This document shows, piece after piece, positions 31,413 to 43,223 of a stretch of 64,000 nt of DNA. The notes under the pieces were generated by a model. It was not told the origin of the DNA. It made no database searches and worked only from the letters and a program-made list of their open reading frames with translations. The DNA lies in NCBI GenBank assembly GCA_016748015.1, contig JAAOMT010000200.1:370984-434983 (forward strand), in the 5' to 3' direction. A program made the translations under genes and the position numbers. Each line of letters opens with the position of its first letter. Within the stretch, counting starts at the first letter, position 1. The DNA is from Geosiphon pyriformis (lineage: Eukaryota > Glomeromycota > Glomeromycetes > Archaeosporales > Geosiphonaceae).

Positions 31413-32351
31413 TGTTATTACTCATAAAAATTAAAAATATTATAGATAAAGTAATAGCCAATCAAAAGTAAGTGTAGTAACAGAGAAATTCCAAGATTTA
31501 TCTAAAAGAATTACAGGATTCCAGAATTCTAGAATTCCAGGATTTTTTATAAAAAAGCACAGGATTCCAGAATCTTAAAATTCCAGAATTCTTCTAAAAG
31601 AATTGCAGGATTCCAGAAATCTCATATAACACTAACTATGTATATATAACAGTAGTATTAAAAATAAAAAAAGACATAATTTAGTTCAGTTTTCATTTTG
31701 TTAACATCTTTTTTTACTTCTATTAATTAATTTTTTATGAATAGTTACTATTCTCTAAAGTAAATTTATTAAAAAATATTAAATAAACATACTTATTATC
31801 ATCTAATTTATGTTATTATTATTTGATTGAGAATTTGAATCACTTTTTTAGTTATTAATACTTCATATTAATAAAATCTATTTAATCACATTAAAACAAT
31901 AGCTTTTAATTATGGCTATTAACAGAATACTAATTTCTTTTTTTCTTTTTATTTCTTTTATTTGTTGTTTTGTTGATTTACTAATTGATTAATAGGATTA
32001 AGCACTGAGTAATTGACATCAAAAGAATTAGTAAAAAACTTAAAAATAAAAATAAACACTCAGAATTTGAAAATAGCTTACTAAGAAACCAGCCATTAAG
32101 CTAAAAAAAAATTGATAGAAAAATCTTGCAAAAAGCTATAAATACCAAAGCACACTAACTCGAGAGTTGAGAAAAAAACTAAAAACATCATCAAAGAATA
32201 TTACTATTAAATTTCTGTTTATTATACAAAAGACTTAACCAAAATCTTTAGACCACAAAAACTTTTAGATATTACTAATACTATCAAACTATTGAATACC
32301 AAGTTATAAGTTTGTTATTTATTCTAACTACTTAAATAATTACCTGTAACA
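31413..32351 (+). repeat. LTR family B, copy 1
   Basis: About 939 bp from TGTTATTACTC to the end TAACA (32347-32351), followed at once by a primer-site-like TTTGGTGCTCTTTG. It aligns with the LTRs at 32932-33854 and 42038-42998. Only a short gag fragment follows before the next LTR. It holds a cluster of TTCCAGAA-type words (31519-31618). Confidence 0.85.
31519..31618. promoter_or_regulatory. Heat-shock-element-like TTCNNGAA cluster in LTR B
   Basis: TTCCAGAA at 31519, 31565, 31581 and 31611, and TTCTAGAA at 31527, directly joined to the first. Copies at 31519, 31565 and 31611 are 46 bases apart, marking a 46-bp tandem unit. TTCnnGAA is the core dyad of heat-shock elements. Related but fewer words occur in the LTRs at 32932, 42038 and 44771. 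A regulatory role is inference only. Confidence 0.45.
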
Positions 32352-32931
32352 TTTGGTGCTCTTTGTAAGATATAATCTAACAGAAAACCAGCACTAGCAA
32401 CAACTATTCAAAACAGTGGCAGAATTAAAAGTAATAGAAACAAATTACTTAGAATTTATGAAATCTTTATTCCAACAATATTATTAATAGTTAAAATTAA
32501 CCAGTAATTATTGGCCAGCAGAATCAGTCTTTATTTGTTATATTAATAACAGAATTACATACTTTTTAGAAGAACCAACTGATATTAAATTAGCAAGAGG
32601 AAATTTCTACACCAAATTAATTCAATATACCAACTTACTATTAAATTATAACTTTGTTCTCACTATTACTAAAATCAACTAAAAAATTGAAAATTACATC
32701 CAACAAAAATTTCTCATTACCTATGCAGACAAAAACAAAAGAAAACTACAAATATTAGCAAGAATACCAAAAAATATACAACTACTTACTTGGAAAAAAC
32801 CAAGATTTATTTTACCTATTTACTCATTTTATCACTATATGCTTAAAAGTATTATCAATATATTATTAAAAGGTATATCATTATTAGCAAAAACATTATT
32901 ATAATATTTCAAAGACAACAAAAAAAAGCTA
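32352..32931 (+). pseudogene. gag 5' fragment between two B-family LTRs
   Basis: Begins with the primer-site-like sequence and continues as the start of an E2-like gag (KISHYLCRQKQKKTT in one frame; alignable with 33855-34430). It ends abruptly at 32931, where the next LTR begins. The rest of that element is missing, so this is a deletion or recombination remnant. Confidence 0.7.
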
Positions 32932-33854
32932 ATATTACTCATAAAAAGTAAGAATATTATATAGTTAGAAAAATAGCCAATCAGAAATAGGCATAGTAAC
33001 AAAAAAATTCCAGGATTTCTCTAAAGGAATTCCAGAATTCTAGAGTTCCAGAATCTCAGAATTTTTTATAAAGAATTGCAGGATTCCAAAAATTTCATAT
33101 AATAACAACTATGTATATATAGCAGTAGTATTAGAAGCAAGAAATTCAGAATTTAGTTTAGTTTTAGTTTAGTATTCCTTTTTTTATCTATTAATTAATT
33201 TTCACTTCATGAATAGTTAATATCTATCAAAGTAAATTTATTAACAAAATATCAAATAAAACATATTTATTATTATCTAATCTATGTTACTATTATTTAT
33301 TTAAGCATTTAATCACTCTTCTATTTATTAACTCTTTATGTTAATAACATCTAATACTTAATCATACTGAAACAATAGCTTTTAATCATGTTTATTAACA
33401 GAATACTAATTTTTTCTTTCTTTATTTTTTTTTATTTTTTATTTTTTTTTATTTTTTTATTTTGTTGTTAATTTACTAATTAATTAAAAGAATTAATACA
33501 CAGAGTACTAACATTAGAAAATAATACTGATAAAAGACTTAAGAATAAAAATAGACATTTAGAATTAAGAATAGCTTATTAGGAGATACTGGCCATCAAG
33601 CTGAAAAAAAATTAATGGAATATAGATATTCTGAAAAATGATGGACATCAAAGCATACCAACTTAAAAGTTGAGAAAAAAAATTTGAAATATTACCAAAA
33701 AATATTACCATTGAATTTTTGTCTATTATATAAAGAACTCTACCAAAACTTTTAGATATAAAAATCTTCAAATATTACTAGCATTATTCAGTTATTGAAT
33801 ACCAAGTTATAAATTTATTATTTGTTTCCAGACTTCAAATAATCACCTATAACA
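32932..33854 (+). repeat. 5' LTR of E2 (family B, copy 2)
   Basis: About 923 bp ending in TAACA at 33850-33854, followed by TTTAGTGCTCCCTGTAAAG, a primer site with one change from TTTGGTGCTC. It pairs with the 3' LTR at 42038-42998. Confidence 0.83.
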
Positions 33855-36150
33855 TTTAGTGCTCCCTGTAAAGTATAATTTAACAAAAAACTAGTATTAA
33901 CAACAATTATCTAAAACAGTAGCAGAATCAAAAAAACAGAGACAAACCACTTAAAATTCACAAAAGTTTTATTCCAACACTACTAAATTTACTTAGAATT
34001 AACAAGTAATCATTGGCCAGCAGAATTAACTTTCAATTTCTACATCAACAAAAGGATTAAATCATATTTAAGAGACCAAAAAAATCTGGAAACAGCATTT
34101 ACTAATTTTTATAATAAATTATTTCAGAGCATCATGCTTCTACAAAATTATTTGTTTGTGTTAATAATTACAGAAATCAATAAAAAAATTAAAAAACATA
34201 CCAGGCAGAAATTTTCTATTATTTTTGTAGATAACAACAAAAAAAATTACAAACACCAACAAAAACACCAAAAAAAATACAACTACTTACTTAAAAAAAA
34301 CCAAAAATAATTTTACATATTTATCCATTATATTATCACATGTTTAGAAGTACTATTAGGAGATGTATTATCATTAGCAAAAACACCATCAGTGAAAATA
34401 ACATTTCAAAGCCAACAAAAAAAAGCCAATTTATTAGGAACTTATGATAATTATTTTGAAAAATTTAAATCATGATTACCAATACTATTAGGATTTTGAT
34501 TACTGCCATCTTAACCCAATTTCAGAGTTACCAGTTCTTAGAAAATAACCAACTCAGAAGAAAAGAAAAACAAAGATTAGGAATTTAACTATTAAAACCT
34601 GATCTTAGAAAACCTGAAAATTCAAACTCTGATTATTCAAATCCAACAAAACCTGAATAATCTAAATCCAGCTCCTATTGTTCTCTAAGACTTACTTCCA
34701 GTAATTGTAATTGAGCCACCTTCAGTTGTACTAATTGTTAAACAATAACAACAACAGCCAAAACCACAATTTTAACTACTGTTACAACAAACACTTTAAC
34801 CACAATTACAACAACAACCAATTATAGCACCAATGATATATGCTTCTATTACCAAGTTAGAAAAATTTATTAGCAAAAAAAACAATGTTTAAGTTTAGTT
34901 GAATAACATTGCTAAAGCCATCATCATTAATAATTGAAATAATATTAGAGCTCTTCAAGCTATTCTGTATTTTCTTTAAGATACCACCAATTTATAGTAT
35001 TAAAGCTTAATTCAGAAATCTCAAATCTTCAACAAATTTAAAACTGAATTTTTGAGATACTTTAGCAATAATAACAGCATTAATCATTTCACAATGGCAT
35101 TTACCACCATTAAACAAGACAATATAGAAATAGTCACTACTTATTTAGGATGTTTTCATAGAAATTTGTGTTAAATACAAGCAATTAATATGAATTACTT
35201 TACAGCACCACAGATTTTGAACCAGTTTATTTGTGAGTTATACAGTAGTATTTTCCAGTGCATATGCTCATTATATCTACAAATACTTTAAGATACAGTT
35301 ACTTATACCAGAAATTTCAAATTAGCTGAACTAAAAGCCAATTATACTTAAGTTATTAACCTAGTAATAAATAAATCATCTGATATGAATTCCAAGTTGA
35401 AACAATTCAGTAATTTTATTAACCAGAAATTGAAGGGATACTTAGCTAACAATCAAGCAATATATTAATCTGCACAATGTTGTAACCTTCCAGAAATCTT
35501 CAATCAGTCTTAAAATTAGTCACATCTTTTTTTATTATCAACTCATTAATTGTGGCTACAAGAGATGTGTATCTGCTATAATTGTAGTAAACAAAGTTAT
35601 ATAAGGGTTGATTGCCATGCCAAAATTAATAATCAATGACCAGAAAATTAATATTAAAAACCCAATTACTGATTTTAAATTCTAAATTATCAATTAAGTC
35701 AAAGATCATATCAACTTTATTACATTTCAATAATACAATAAACAATATATTTACTGCCAATTTATTAGTTTCTAGCACCAGTAATTTATCAACTACAGCC
35801 ACAGATTATCTATCAACTCCAACTATTTCAAACACTACCACAAAACTCAGCTAAAATAACACTCAGAAACCAAAGACTAAGAATTATTTATACTCAACAA
35901 AACTGGATATTGGTGATAATTATGTACCAACCAATTTTCAGTTCATTAAATCAACTATTAAAATCATATTAGTAGAGTTCAAGAACTGAATACAACCAAA
36001 ACCTGAATTTCCAGAACTATTTAAGTTTCTTGATTATTCCAGAAAACACCCAATTCAACAAGCAGAAACCCAAATAAACTCAACTACTTACCAATAATAT
36101 TCCATCAGCAACTATTACTGAGAATAAATTATTATCACCATCTTCCTTTT
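33855..36150 (+). pseudogene. gag of E2
   Basis: Follows the primer site; the N-terminal part aligns with the fragment at 32352-32931. A Gln-rich stretch (about 34740-34830) precedes the capsid-like region, which has many stops. The zinc knuckle near 35580-35620 reads CYNCSKQSYIRVDC, with the His of CX2CX4HX4C changed to Tyr (C to T). The end of gag is not sharply defined. Confidence 0.7.
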
Positions 36151-36169
36151 TGAACTTAAGAAATCAGTT

Positions 36170-36560
36170 AAAATGCTTCTATTTAATAGAACTGCCCTTA
36201 AAGCAAAACCAATTACCATAATGTACATTAATGTAAAAGTTAATGGCCACTCTATTAAGCTAATTCTTAATAGTAGATTAGTAAGCAGTATTATTACATA
36301 ACAACTTATGAACCAATTAAGTTACTAAGTTGATTGCGCTGTTAGTACTAGGATTATTGTCAATAGAGTAATAAAAATGCCCATTGATAAGATTGACAAC
36401 TTTTAGTTCAAAGTCAATAACATCAAAGTATTAATTAAGATATTGGTAATAGAAGTCATGCAGTACCAAGCTTTTATTAGTAATAACTGGCTGTCCAAAA
36501 CTAATGTGGTGCTTTACTAAAATATCCAAGAGTTACAGTTTAGTTATAATGATTTGCAAA
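36170..36560 (+). pseudogene. Protease of E2
   Basis: Aligns with the E1 protease: SIKLILNSRLVSSIIT in place of LILDSGSAGSIIT, then MPIDKIDNF and VMQYQAFISNNWLSKTN. The catalytic DSG reads NSR, so it is inactive. Both changes are G-to-A, and E3 shows the same two. Confidence 0.78.
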
Positions 36561-36589
36561 CTCAAGTACTTGTTACTTGTGATTACTTC

Positions 36590-37465
36590 AAACCAACCAC
36601 AATACAATTACAACCACTAATTGAGTTTGAAGAAAAAAAAACAAATCTACTTGAAAAGCCTATCAAGTTTTATAGACCAAAGAAAAACACAACAAATTAT
36701 TATCTGTATTTAGTTGGGAAGAAAAAAAAAAGTGAAGGAAAGGGAAAAAAAACATCCTAAGCAACTATTTCTATATATATTCTATATATCACTTATCAAA
36801 AACAATTAAATTATTGCTGAACCAAATTAATTTGCATCAATTGTAGCAAAATTGTCAACAATGAGCACATACTGTAACAATAATAAGAAAAAACCAATAG
36901 TAACTAAGTATCACTGTCATCCATGTATTTTTAAATGCTTTGGATGGCCAAAAAAACAAGAAAAATAGAACAACAAACCATGTTTTGCTTGTAAAAAAAC
37001 TCTTCTAAACAAAGGAATATGGAACAACATTCCTAATTATAGAGAAACATATGATAAATTGTGTTAGCAAATGATTCTAATTAGCAATTGGGTAAAAAAA
37101 GAAATACCAATAAACACTTCCTGAACAAAAACTGTAAAACATTTGAATGGGTGTTTACAAAATGATGACAAAATCTGAAAAATAACAATTGCCAAAATTG
37201 AAGATATGATCTCAGAAAAAATTAAAAGAATTAAAAACAATCTACCAAAATCCAAAAAGATCATTTAGATTCCAAACTCTGATATTATCTTCAACATTAT
37301 GAATTCAGAACAATTCTATGAACACTACCAAGAATTGGCACCCACTAAAAAAAACAAAAGCAATAGTTAGAAGAGTTAAACACCCAACTATGTAATTATT
37401 GTTTAATACTATATGATTTTAAGTATTGTAATAAGTATGATCTTATTTACAATCCACTACCACAA
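36590..37465 (+). pseudogene. Cys-rich region of E2 pol
   Basis: Decayed counterpart of the E1 region. Recognisable pieces are LICINCSK, CFGWPKKQEK*NNKPCFACKK (TAG at 36966-36968 for the Trp kept in E1), and LCNYCLILYDFKYCNKYDLI near 37390-37440. The Trp in CFGW supports reading the TGA at 4839-4841 in E1 as a former Trp codon. Confidence 0.65.
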
Positions 37466-38170
37466 ATGATTTATTCAATCTCTGAAAAGAAAAAACCAAT
37501 TAGCAAGTACACAGTAGAATTAGAATCAAAGTTTAATCCCAATTCAGACTTCAATAATAACAATAACAATAGTTCTAATTCTGTTTACTATAGCAATAAC
37601 AACAATGATTTAAACTCTAATTATAACTCTATACAATATATTACACTTCCAGATCTGTTAATAGAACAAAAACTAAAATGGTTCAGCAATAATAAGGAAG
37701 GTATTATATCAGAACATATACATAATACCAATACAAGGTTTAATCTCAGATATCTAAAAAAAACAGCTATCAAATTAGAATCATGTTTACATATCAACAT
37801 TGATCTGAAAATAGCACTGGAAATTCTAGTAACAATGGTTCAATTAATATTGAGATCTAGTTTAACAAAGAAAAAAATCAGCATCAGAGAAGAAATAATT
37901 GATGCAAAATATGTAGAAAATATTATTATAATACTATAAAATAAATTAAAAAAACCATATATAATTAAACCAAATGAAAAAATAGCACAGGCAATATTCC
38001 TATTTCTGATAAAAACAGCTCAATTAGTACTAGTAAAAACAAAAAAAGAATTAGGGATCACAGCCAGAAGAAAAAATGGATTCAGATTCACAGATAGAAT
38101 AAACATATTAGTTAATATAGCAAAGAAAGAAACAATTAATAAGAGAGAAATTATCTTCACCCATTAATCA
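37466..38170 (+). pseudogene. dUTPase domain of E2 pol with Asn-rich leader
   Basis: Open from 37466 to 37939. An Asn/Ser-rich low-complexity stretch (about 37545-37625; DFNNNNNNSSNSVYYSNNNN) precedes the dUTPase. Motifs: I RFNLRYLKKT, II LRSSLTKKKIS, III EIIDAKYVENI, IV NEKIAQAIFLFL, and a degenerate V (NGFRFTDR). The Asn-rich leader is shared with the pol-deleted copies and with E5 but not with E1. Confidence 0.8.
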
Positions 38171-38194
38171 ATCTTTATCTTACCATATGATCAG

Positions 38195-38500
38195 TATATG
38201 TTAATAATAAAGAGAAAAATAAGGGACCAGCTCCAGATTTTTGAAGCAGAACCAACTATTTGTGAATTAGAAAAGATTGGAATTACCAATCTTTACATAC
38301 TAGTCAAGAACTGTAAACACATCAAAATTTTTATCTACAACACAATTGGAGATATCATCAAAATACCAAGTAGAATTACCATTAAATACTTGAACACTAA
38401 AATTGAAAACCAATCACCAAACATTATTTCAGATTTTCTACAACTGTGCAGATATGTGAATATTATATTACAAACCATATACAGATGAAAAAAATGTTAT
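38195..38500 (+). pseudogene. Linker between dUTPase and RT in E2
   Basis: Open segment (IRDQLQIFEAEPTICELEKI, NLYILVKNCKHIKIFIYNT, IIKIPSRITIKYL) that aligns with the E1 and E5 linkers. No domain is recognised. Confidence 0.6.
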
Positions 38501-38559
38501 TTGCTCTAATCAGAACAATTAGACCAAATGAACTTAGAAAACTTAGACCCACTTCAACA

Positions 38560-39470
38560 TATACAGCTCAAAATGTTACTCAATAATTTTACTAATATCT
38601 TTGTTAGTGAAAACAAATTTGACAGAACCAATATTATCTAGCATTAGATCAAAACTGAAGATACTATGTCAATTAAACAACAAGCATATAGAGTACTACC
38701 AGCAAGTCATAAAATCATTTAACAAAAAATTAACAGAATGTTAAACAACAGATTAATTCAATTATTAATGAATTTATAGTCATTACCAATAGTACTTGTT
38801 TAGAAGAAGAATGAAAAAATCCACTTTTGTGTAAATTACAGAAAACTCAACAATGTTACTTATAGAAACAGCTATCCAATTTCATGAATTCAAGAACTAT
38901 TTAATGCATTTGGAGGAAAGAAATGGTTTTTAATATTGGATCTAAACAGTGATTACTGGTAAGTAGTAATAAGTCTAACTAACAAAAAGAAAACAGTGTT
39001 TACAACTAGAGAAAGAAACTTTGAATTTGATATTATGTCTTTTGGCTTAATAAATACTCTAGCTACCTTTCAATGGTTTATAAAAATTGTTTACACCAGA
39101 TTACTATAAAAATCAGTAGTGGTCTACTTGGATAACATTAATATATTCTTAAAAACATTTAACAATTATTTCTACTATCTTCAACAAGTGTTTAAAAGAC
39201 TAAGAAGAACCAAATTAAAATTAAATACAAACAAGTGTTTCTTTAGCAAAACAGAACTCAAGTTTTTAAAATATGTTATAAGTAAAGACAGCATCAAAAT
39301 GGATTCAGATAAGATTGAGATAGGCAAAAACTTTCTAGTACTAACAAATCTTACAGAATTAAGAGCATTCTTGGAATTTGCTAGATATTATTGCTATTTT
39401 ATCCAGAACTTCTCCAAACTGGCTCAACCACTTTACCAGTTCCAAGTAAAAAATATAAAATAGCAATGAA
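38560..39470 (+). pseudogene. Reverse transcriptase of E2
   Basis: Blocks FCVNYRKLNNVTYRNSY, FLILDLNSDYW, KKTVFTTRERNFEFDIMSFG and the catalytic motif VVVYLDNINIF (AAC at 39134-39136), again YLDN instead of YLDD as in E1. The thumb (39119-39463) is open: LKLNTNKCFFSKTELKFLKY and AFLEFARYYCYF. Confidence 0.85.
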
Positions 39471-39900
39471 CTGAAACTTAACAAGAAGTTTTTAACATAT
39501 TGAGAAGAAAACTTATTCAAGCATTAGCATTAATCTATTCAGATTACAGCAAACTATTTATTATTACTACTGATGCATTAAATTAAGCATTGAAAGCAGT
39601 ATTATTACAAAAAAGACCAGATTAAAGAGAACATCCAATAGTATACACCAGCCAAAGCTTAAGTCCAACTAAAAAAAACTATAGAACTTCAGCATTAAAA
39701 CATTTGGCTATCTATTAGGCTGTCATCAAATAGAAAAAATACTTAAGTCAAAAGTTTAATGTATATACTAATCACAAAGGATTAACATTAATCCAAAAGC
39801 AAAAATTTACAGATAACTATCATGTAAGATAGAAAATAAAACTATTACTATTTAATATACAGTATATTATAAAAAAAGAAAAAAAATAGAAATGCCAATA
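39471..39900 (+). pseudogene. RNase H of E2
   Basis: Aligns with E1: LFIITTDALN*ALKAVLLQK, then TSALKHLAIY*AVIK and FNVYTNHKGLTLIQ. The third acidic position is Asn, as in E1. Broken by TAA and TAG at Gln or Trp positions. Confidence 0.78.
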
Positions 39901-39959
39901 GTTTGTTACAAATAAAACAAATCTAAAAACATTTCAACCCAAAAATATAACAAAAAATA

Positions 39960-41330
39960 AATACACAAAAATATCAACAACTCTAACATTATATTAATAC
40001 TCAACAGTTCAAGAAGAAATTATCTTTAAAGAAACAAAACAACATAAAACAACAAGCAAAATATTTCATCACTTATTAAGATATATTATATCAGAAGAAC
40101 AAAAAAAATCCAGATTAGCCATTCAGAATAATCACAGAATCAAAAAAAGAAACAATACTATTTAATATACACTTAGATCCAACAGCAAGACATTTTTATA
40201 AAGAAGCAACCATAGAAAAAACCAGAAAAAAATATTATTGGCAATCTATATATTCAGATATTATCCAATATGTTCAAAATTGTAATGCTTGTCAGAGAAG
40301 AGAAAAAACAAGATCCAATAAACTACTAAGACCAATTAAAGTAGAACAATTATTTGATCAAATTGAAATTGACTTAATTGAACCATTAACAATAACTAGT
40401 AGAGACAATTATTATATAATAATAGTCATAAATTATCTCACAAAATGGCCAGAAGCAAAAACAATACAAAAAGCAAATGCAAAATTCATAGCCAAATTTG
40501 TTCACCAAGATTTGATTTGTTAATACAGATGTTCAAAAAAATTATTATCAGATTAAGAAACTCATTTTGTGAACAAAACACTAACAGAATTAAGTCAAAG
40601 ATTTGGAATTAAAAGACTATTATTATCATTATATTATTCACAAACAAATGGCTTAATAGAAAAGTTCAACAGAACATTGTATAAAGTAAGAATAAAAATC
40701 AGTTAAAAAAACCAAAATAAATAGAATTTGTTTATATCATTAGTATTATTTGCTTATTGAACAATAAAACAAGATACTACACAAGCAATATTATTTAAAT
40801 TTGTTTATAGTAAAACAGCAATATTACCAGTGGAGATAAATATTAATATATATTCAATAAAATCAATAACAAAAGCCAATTTTCAAAAAACATACAAATT
40901 AATAAAAACATTGAAAAACAAAAGATAAAGAGCAGCTGATAACATTCAAAGATCACAAAAAAAACAAAAAGAAAGACATAATAACTAATTACCAAATAAA
41001 CCAATTGAATTTAAGTTTAGAGACAAAATACTCTTATATTATACCAAAGTAGAAAAACAATAGAATGGAAAATTTAACTCCAAATGGGATGGACCATTTT
41101 ACATTGAAAAAATTCTAGAAAATGGAGCTTATAAATTAAAATAGGACAAAAAAATCTTAGCTAAAACAGTATATAGAGATCAGCTAATACTATTTCACAA
41201 TATAGTATTAGCATCCACCAATAATATTTTACAACTGGAAGTACAAAGAATACTAGTTAAACCAAATAAGATTCTACAAAATCTAAAACCAATTATTATT
41301 ATTAAAGCAAATACATCAATGTAATTTATT
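39960..41330 (+). pseudogene. Integrase and GPY/F-like region of E2
   Basis: HHCC remains (FNIHLDPTARHFYK, QNCNACQRRE), then the core VINYLTKWPEAKTIQ, LLSD*ETHFVNKTLTE and TNGLIEKFNRTLYK. The C-terminal part reads FKFRDKILLYYTKVEKQ*NG (TAG at 41061-41063, Trp in E1) and KWDGPFYIEKILENGAYKL. The first catalytic Asp is Asn; the others can be read. Confidence 0.8.
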
Positions 41331-41339
41331 ATAACAGTA

Positions 41340-42025
41340 TATAAAAAACCAGCATGCATGACAAAAAAAGATGAAAATTACCAATAACATCTACTCATTT
41401 ACACAACAACTATTACAACTGATTTAACAACAGGAATTAAGCTTAGAAATTACCATTAATAAACACATAATTTAATACAAAAACAAAGAAATAATGTGAA
41501 AAAACCAAACTAAAAAGTGATATTTTAGACATTATACTTTTAAGAACACAATAGATAAGATAATGAAAAAGATAGAAAAGACATTAAAAATTTTAAGAAT
41601 ATTAATACCAGAACAAGAATTGATTTTAGAAAATTGAAACCAATAGATACAATAAAATCCAAAAAAATTTTGTTACTATTAGTTAAAACAACAATTAAGT
41701 ATTAAAAACTTATATATTAACAAAACAAAAAAGAAATTTGATCCAATTTGACTATAACAAATTGAACAACTTGTCAGAAAAAACAATTTATTCACATATA
41801 CAAGAGCCATTTACTAACTATAGATGGAATTTCAAGACAGACCAGAAATATTACTATACTTAATAATAGATACTGTAATTATTAATTAATTGGAAAAATT
41901 AATCAATATCTAATTTAAAAAATTACAGACCAAAATTACAAAAGCTATTTTGAAGAAAAAAGTTATGAAATTAATCTAAAAGAGAAATCTAGAAAGTTTA
42001 GAAGATTTTAATGGAGCTCAATATT
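41340..42025 (+). pseudogene. Third ORF of E2
   Basis: Region between pol and the polypurine tract, with many stops. LSLEITINKHII*YKNKEI aligns with QIEITIDKKEIWYKDK of E1. Its last residues (ESLEDFNGAQY) lie just before the polypurine tract and recur at the end of both pol-deleted copies. Confidence 0.5.
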
Positions 42026-42037
42026 AAAAAGAGAAAA
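42026..42037 (+). other. Polypurine tract of E2
   Basis: AAAAAGAGAAAA directly before the 3' LTR, the usual primer for plus-strand DNA synthesis. The same position holds A runs before the LTRs at 44771 and, on the minus strand, at 58916-58926. Confidence 0.7.
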
Positions 42038-42998
42038 TAATATTAAAAGTATTATATAGTTAAAAGAATAGCCAATCAGAAATAAGCATAGTAACAGAGA
42101 AATTCTAGGATTCTTTTAAGAAAATTACAGAATTTCTCTAAAAAAATTACAGAATTTCAGAATCCCAAAATTCTTCATAAGGAATTGCAGAATTGCAGAA
42201 TTTTAGGATTCCAGGAATTTTGTATAATACCAATTATATATATATAACAGTAGTATTAGAAGCAAAAAATTCAGAATTCAGTTTAATTTCAATTTAATAT
42301 TTTTTTTTTTATCTATTAATTAATTCTCACTTTATGAATAATTAATATTTACCAAAGTAAATTCATTAACAAAATATTAAATAAAACATACTTTTTATTA
42401 TCTAATCTATATTACTATTGTTTGTTTAAGCATTTAATTACTTTTTTATTTATTAATACTTTATGTTGATAACATTTAACACTTAATTACACTGAAACAA
42501 TAGCTCTTAATCATGGCTATTAACAGAATATTAAGTTCTTTTTTTTATTTTTTTTATTTTTATTTTTTTATTTTATTTTATTTTATTTTATTTTATTTTT
42601 TTATTTTGTTGTTGATTTATTAACTAATTAAAAAATTAATGTATAGAGTATTGATGTTAAAAAATAGCACTAATAAAAAACTCAGAAATAAGGATAGACA
42701 CTCAGAATTAAGAATAACTTATCAGAAAATACTAGCTATCAAGCTGAAAAAAAAATTAATGAAATATAGATATTCTAAAAAGTGATGGGCACCAAAGCAT
42801 ACCAACTCAAAGGTTGAGAAAGAAAACTTAAAATATTACCAAAAGATATTATCATTAAATCTCTGTTTATTATATAAAAAACTCCACTAAAACTTTTAGA
42901 TATAAAAATCTTTAGATATTATTAACATTATCCAGTTATTGAACACCAAGTTACAGATTTGTTATTTGTTTTTAGACCCCAAATAATCATCTGTAACA
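42038..42998 (+). repeat. 3' LTR of E2 (family B, copy 3)
   Basis: About 961 bp, ending TAACA at 42994-42998. It aligns with 32932-33854. It directly abuts the internal part of a pol-deleted element, with no primer site after it. Confidence 0.82.
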
Positions 42999-43223
42999 AT
43001 GTTTTTTAATGCTACATAGAACAGAGCTCTTTTATACTTAGACAGTTATTTATATGATAAAAATGAAATCTTGCAAATAATAAGTGTCAAAGTTGAAGAC
43101 ATTTTATTCAATAAAATACTTGTTATTAAAAATAACCCACCAGAATCTGTTAAAATTATTCTCATTCCAAACTCAGATATTTTTGTTAATATTTTGAGTA
43201 ATTTAAAACAATTTTATAAACAT

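Larger units (their letters stand above)
32932..42998 (+). mobile_element. Ty3-like LTR retrotransposon E2, heavily decayed
   Basis: A full-length element of about 10 kb with both LTRs, primer site, gag, protease, Cys-rich region, dUTPase, RT, RNase H, integrase, third ORF and a polypurine tract at 42026-42037. All parts align with E1 in the same order, but the copy is far more AT-rich and has many TAA, TAG and TGA stops, so it is old. No target-site duplication is evident; both flanks are parts of other elements. Confidence 0.88.

Noticed and set aside
32352-32370. tRNA gene near the primer sites
   Set aside because: Only the short GAGCACCA complement is present; no cloverleaf could be drawn around any primer site.
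35636-35854. 72-codon Thr/Ser-rich frame in E2
   Set aside because: Lies in the decayed gag region with AT-biased composition; no homologous frame is kept in E1 or E3.
42541-42600. TTTTA-type repeats as telomere or centromere sequence
   Set aside because: Short AT microsatellite inside LTR B without a conserved higher-order unit.
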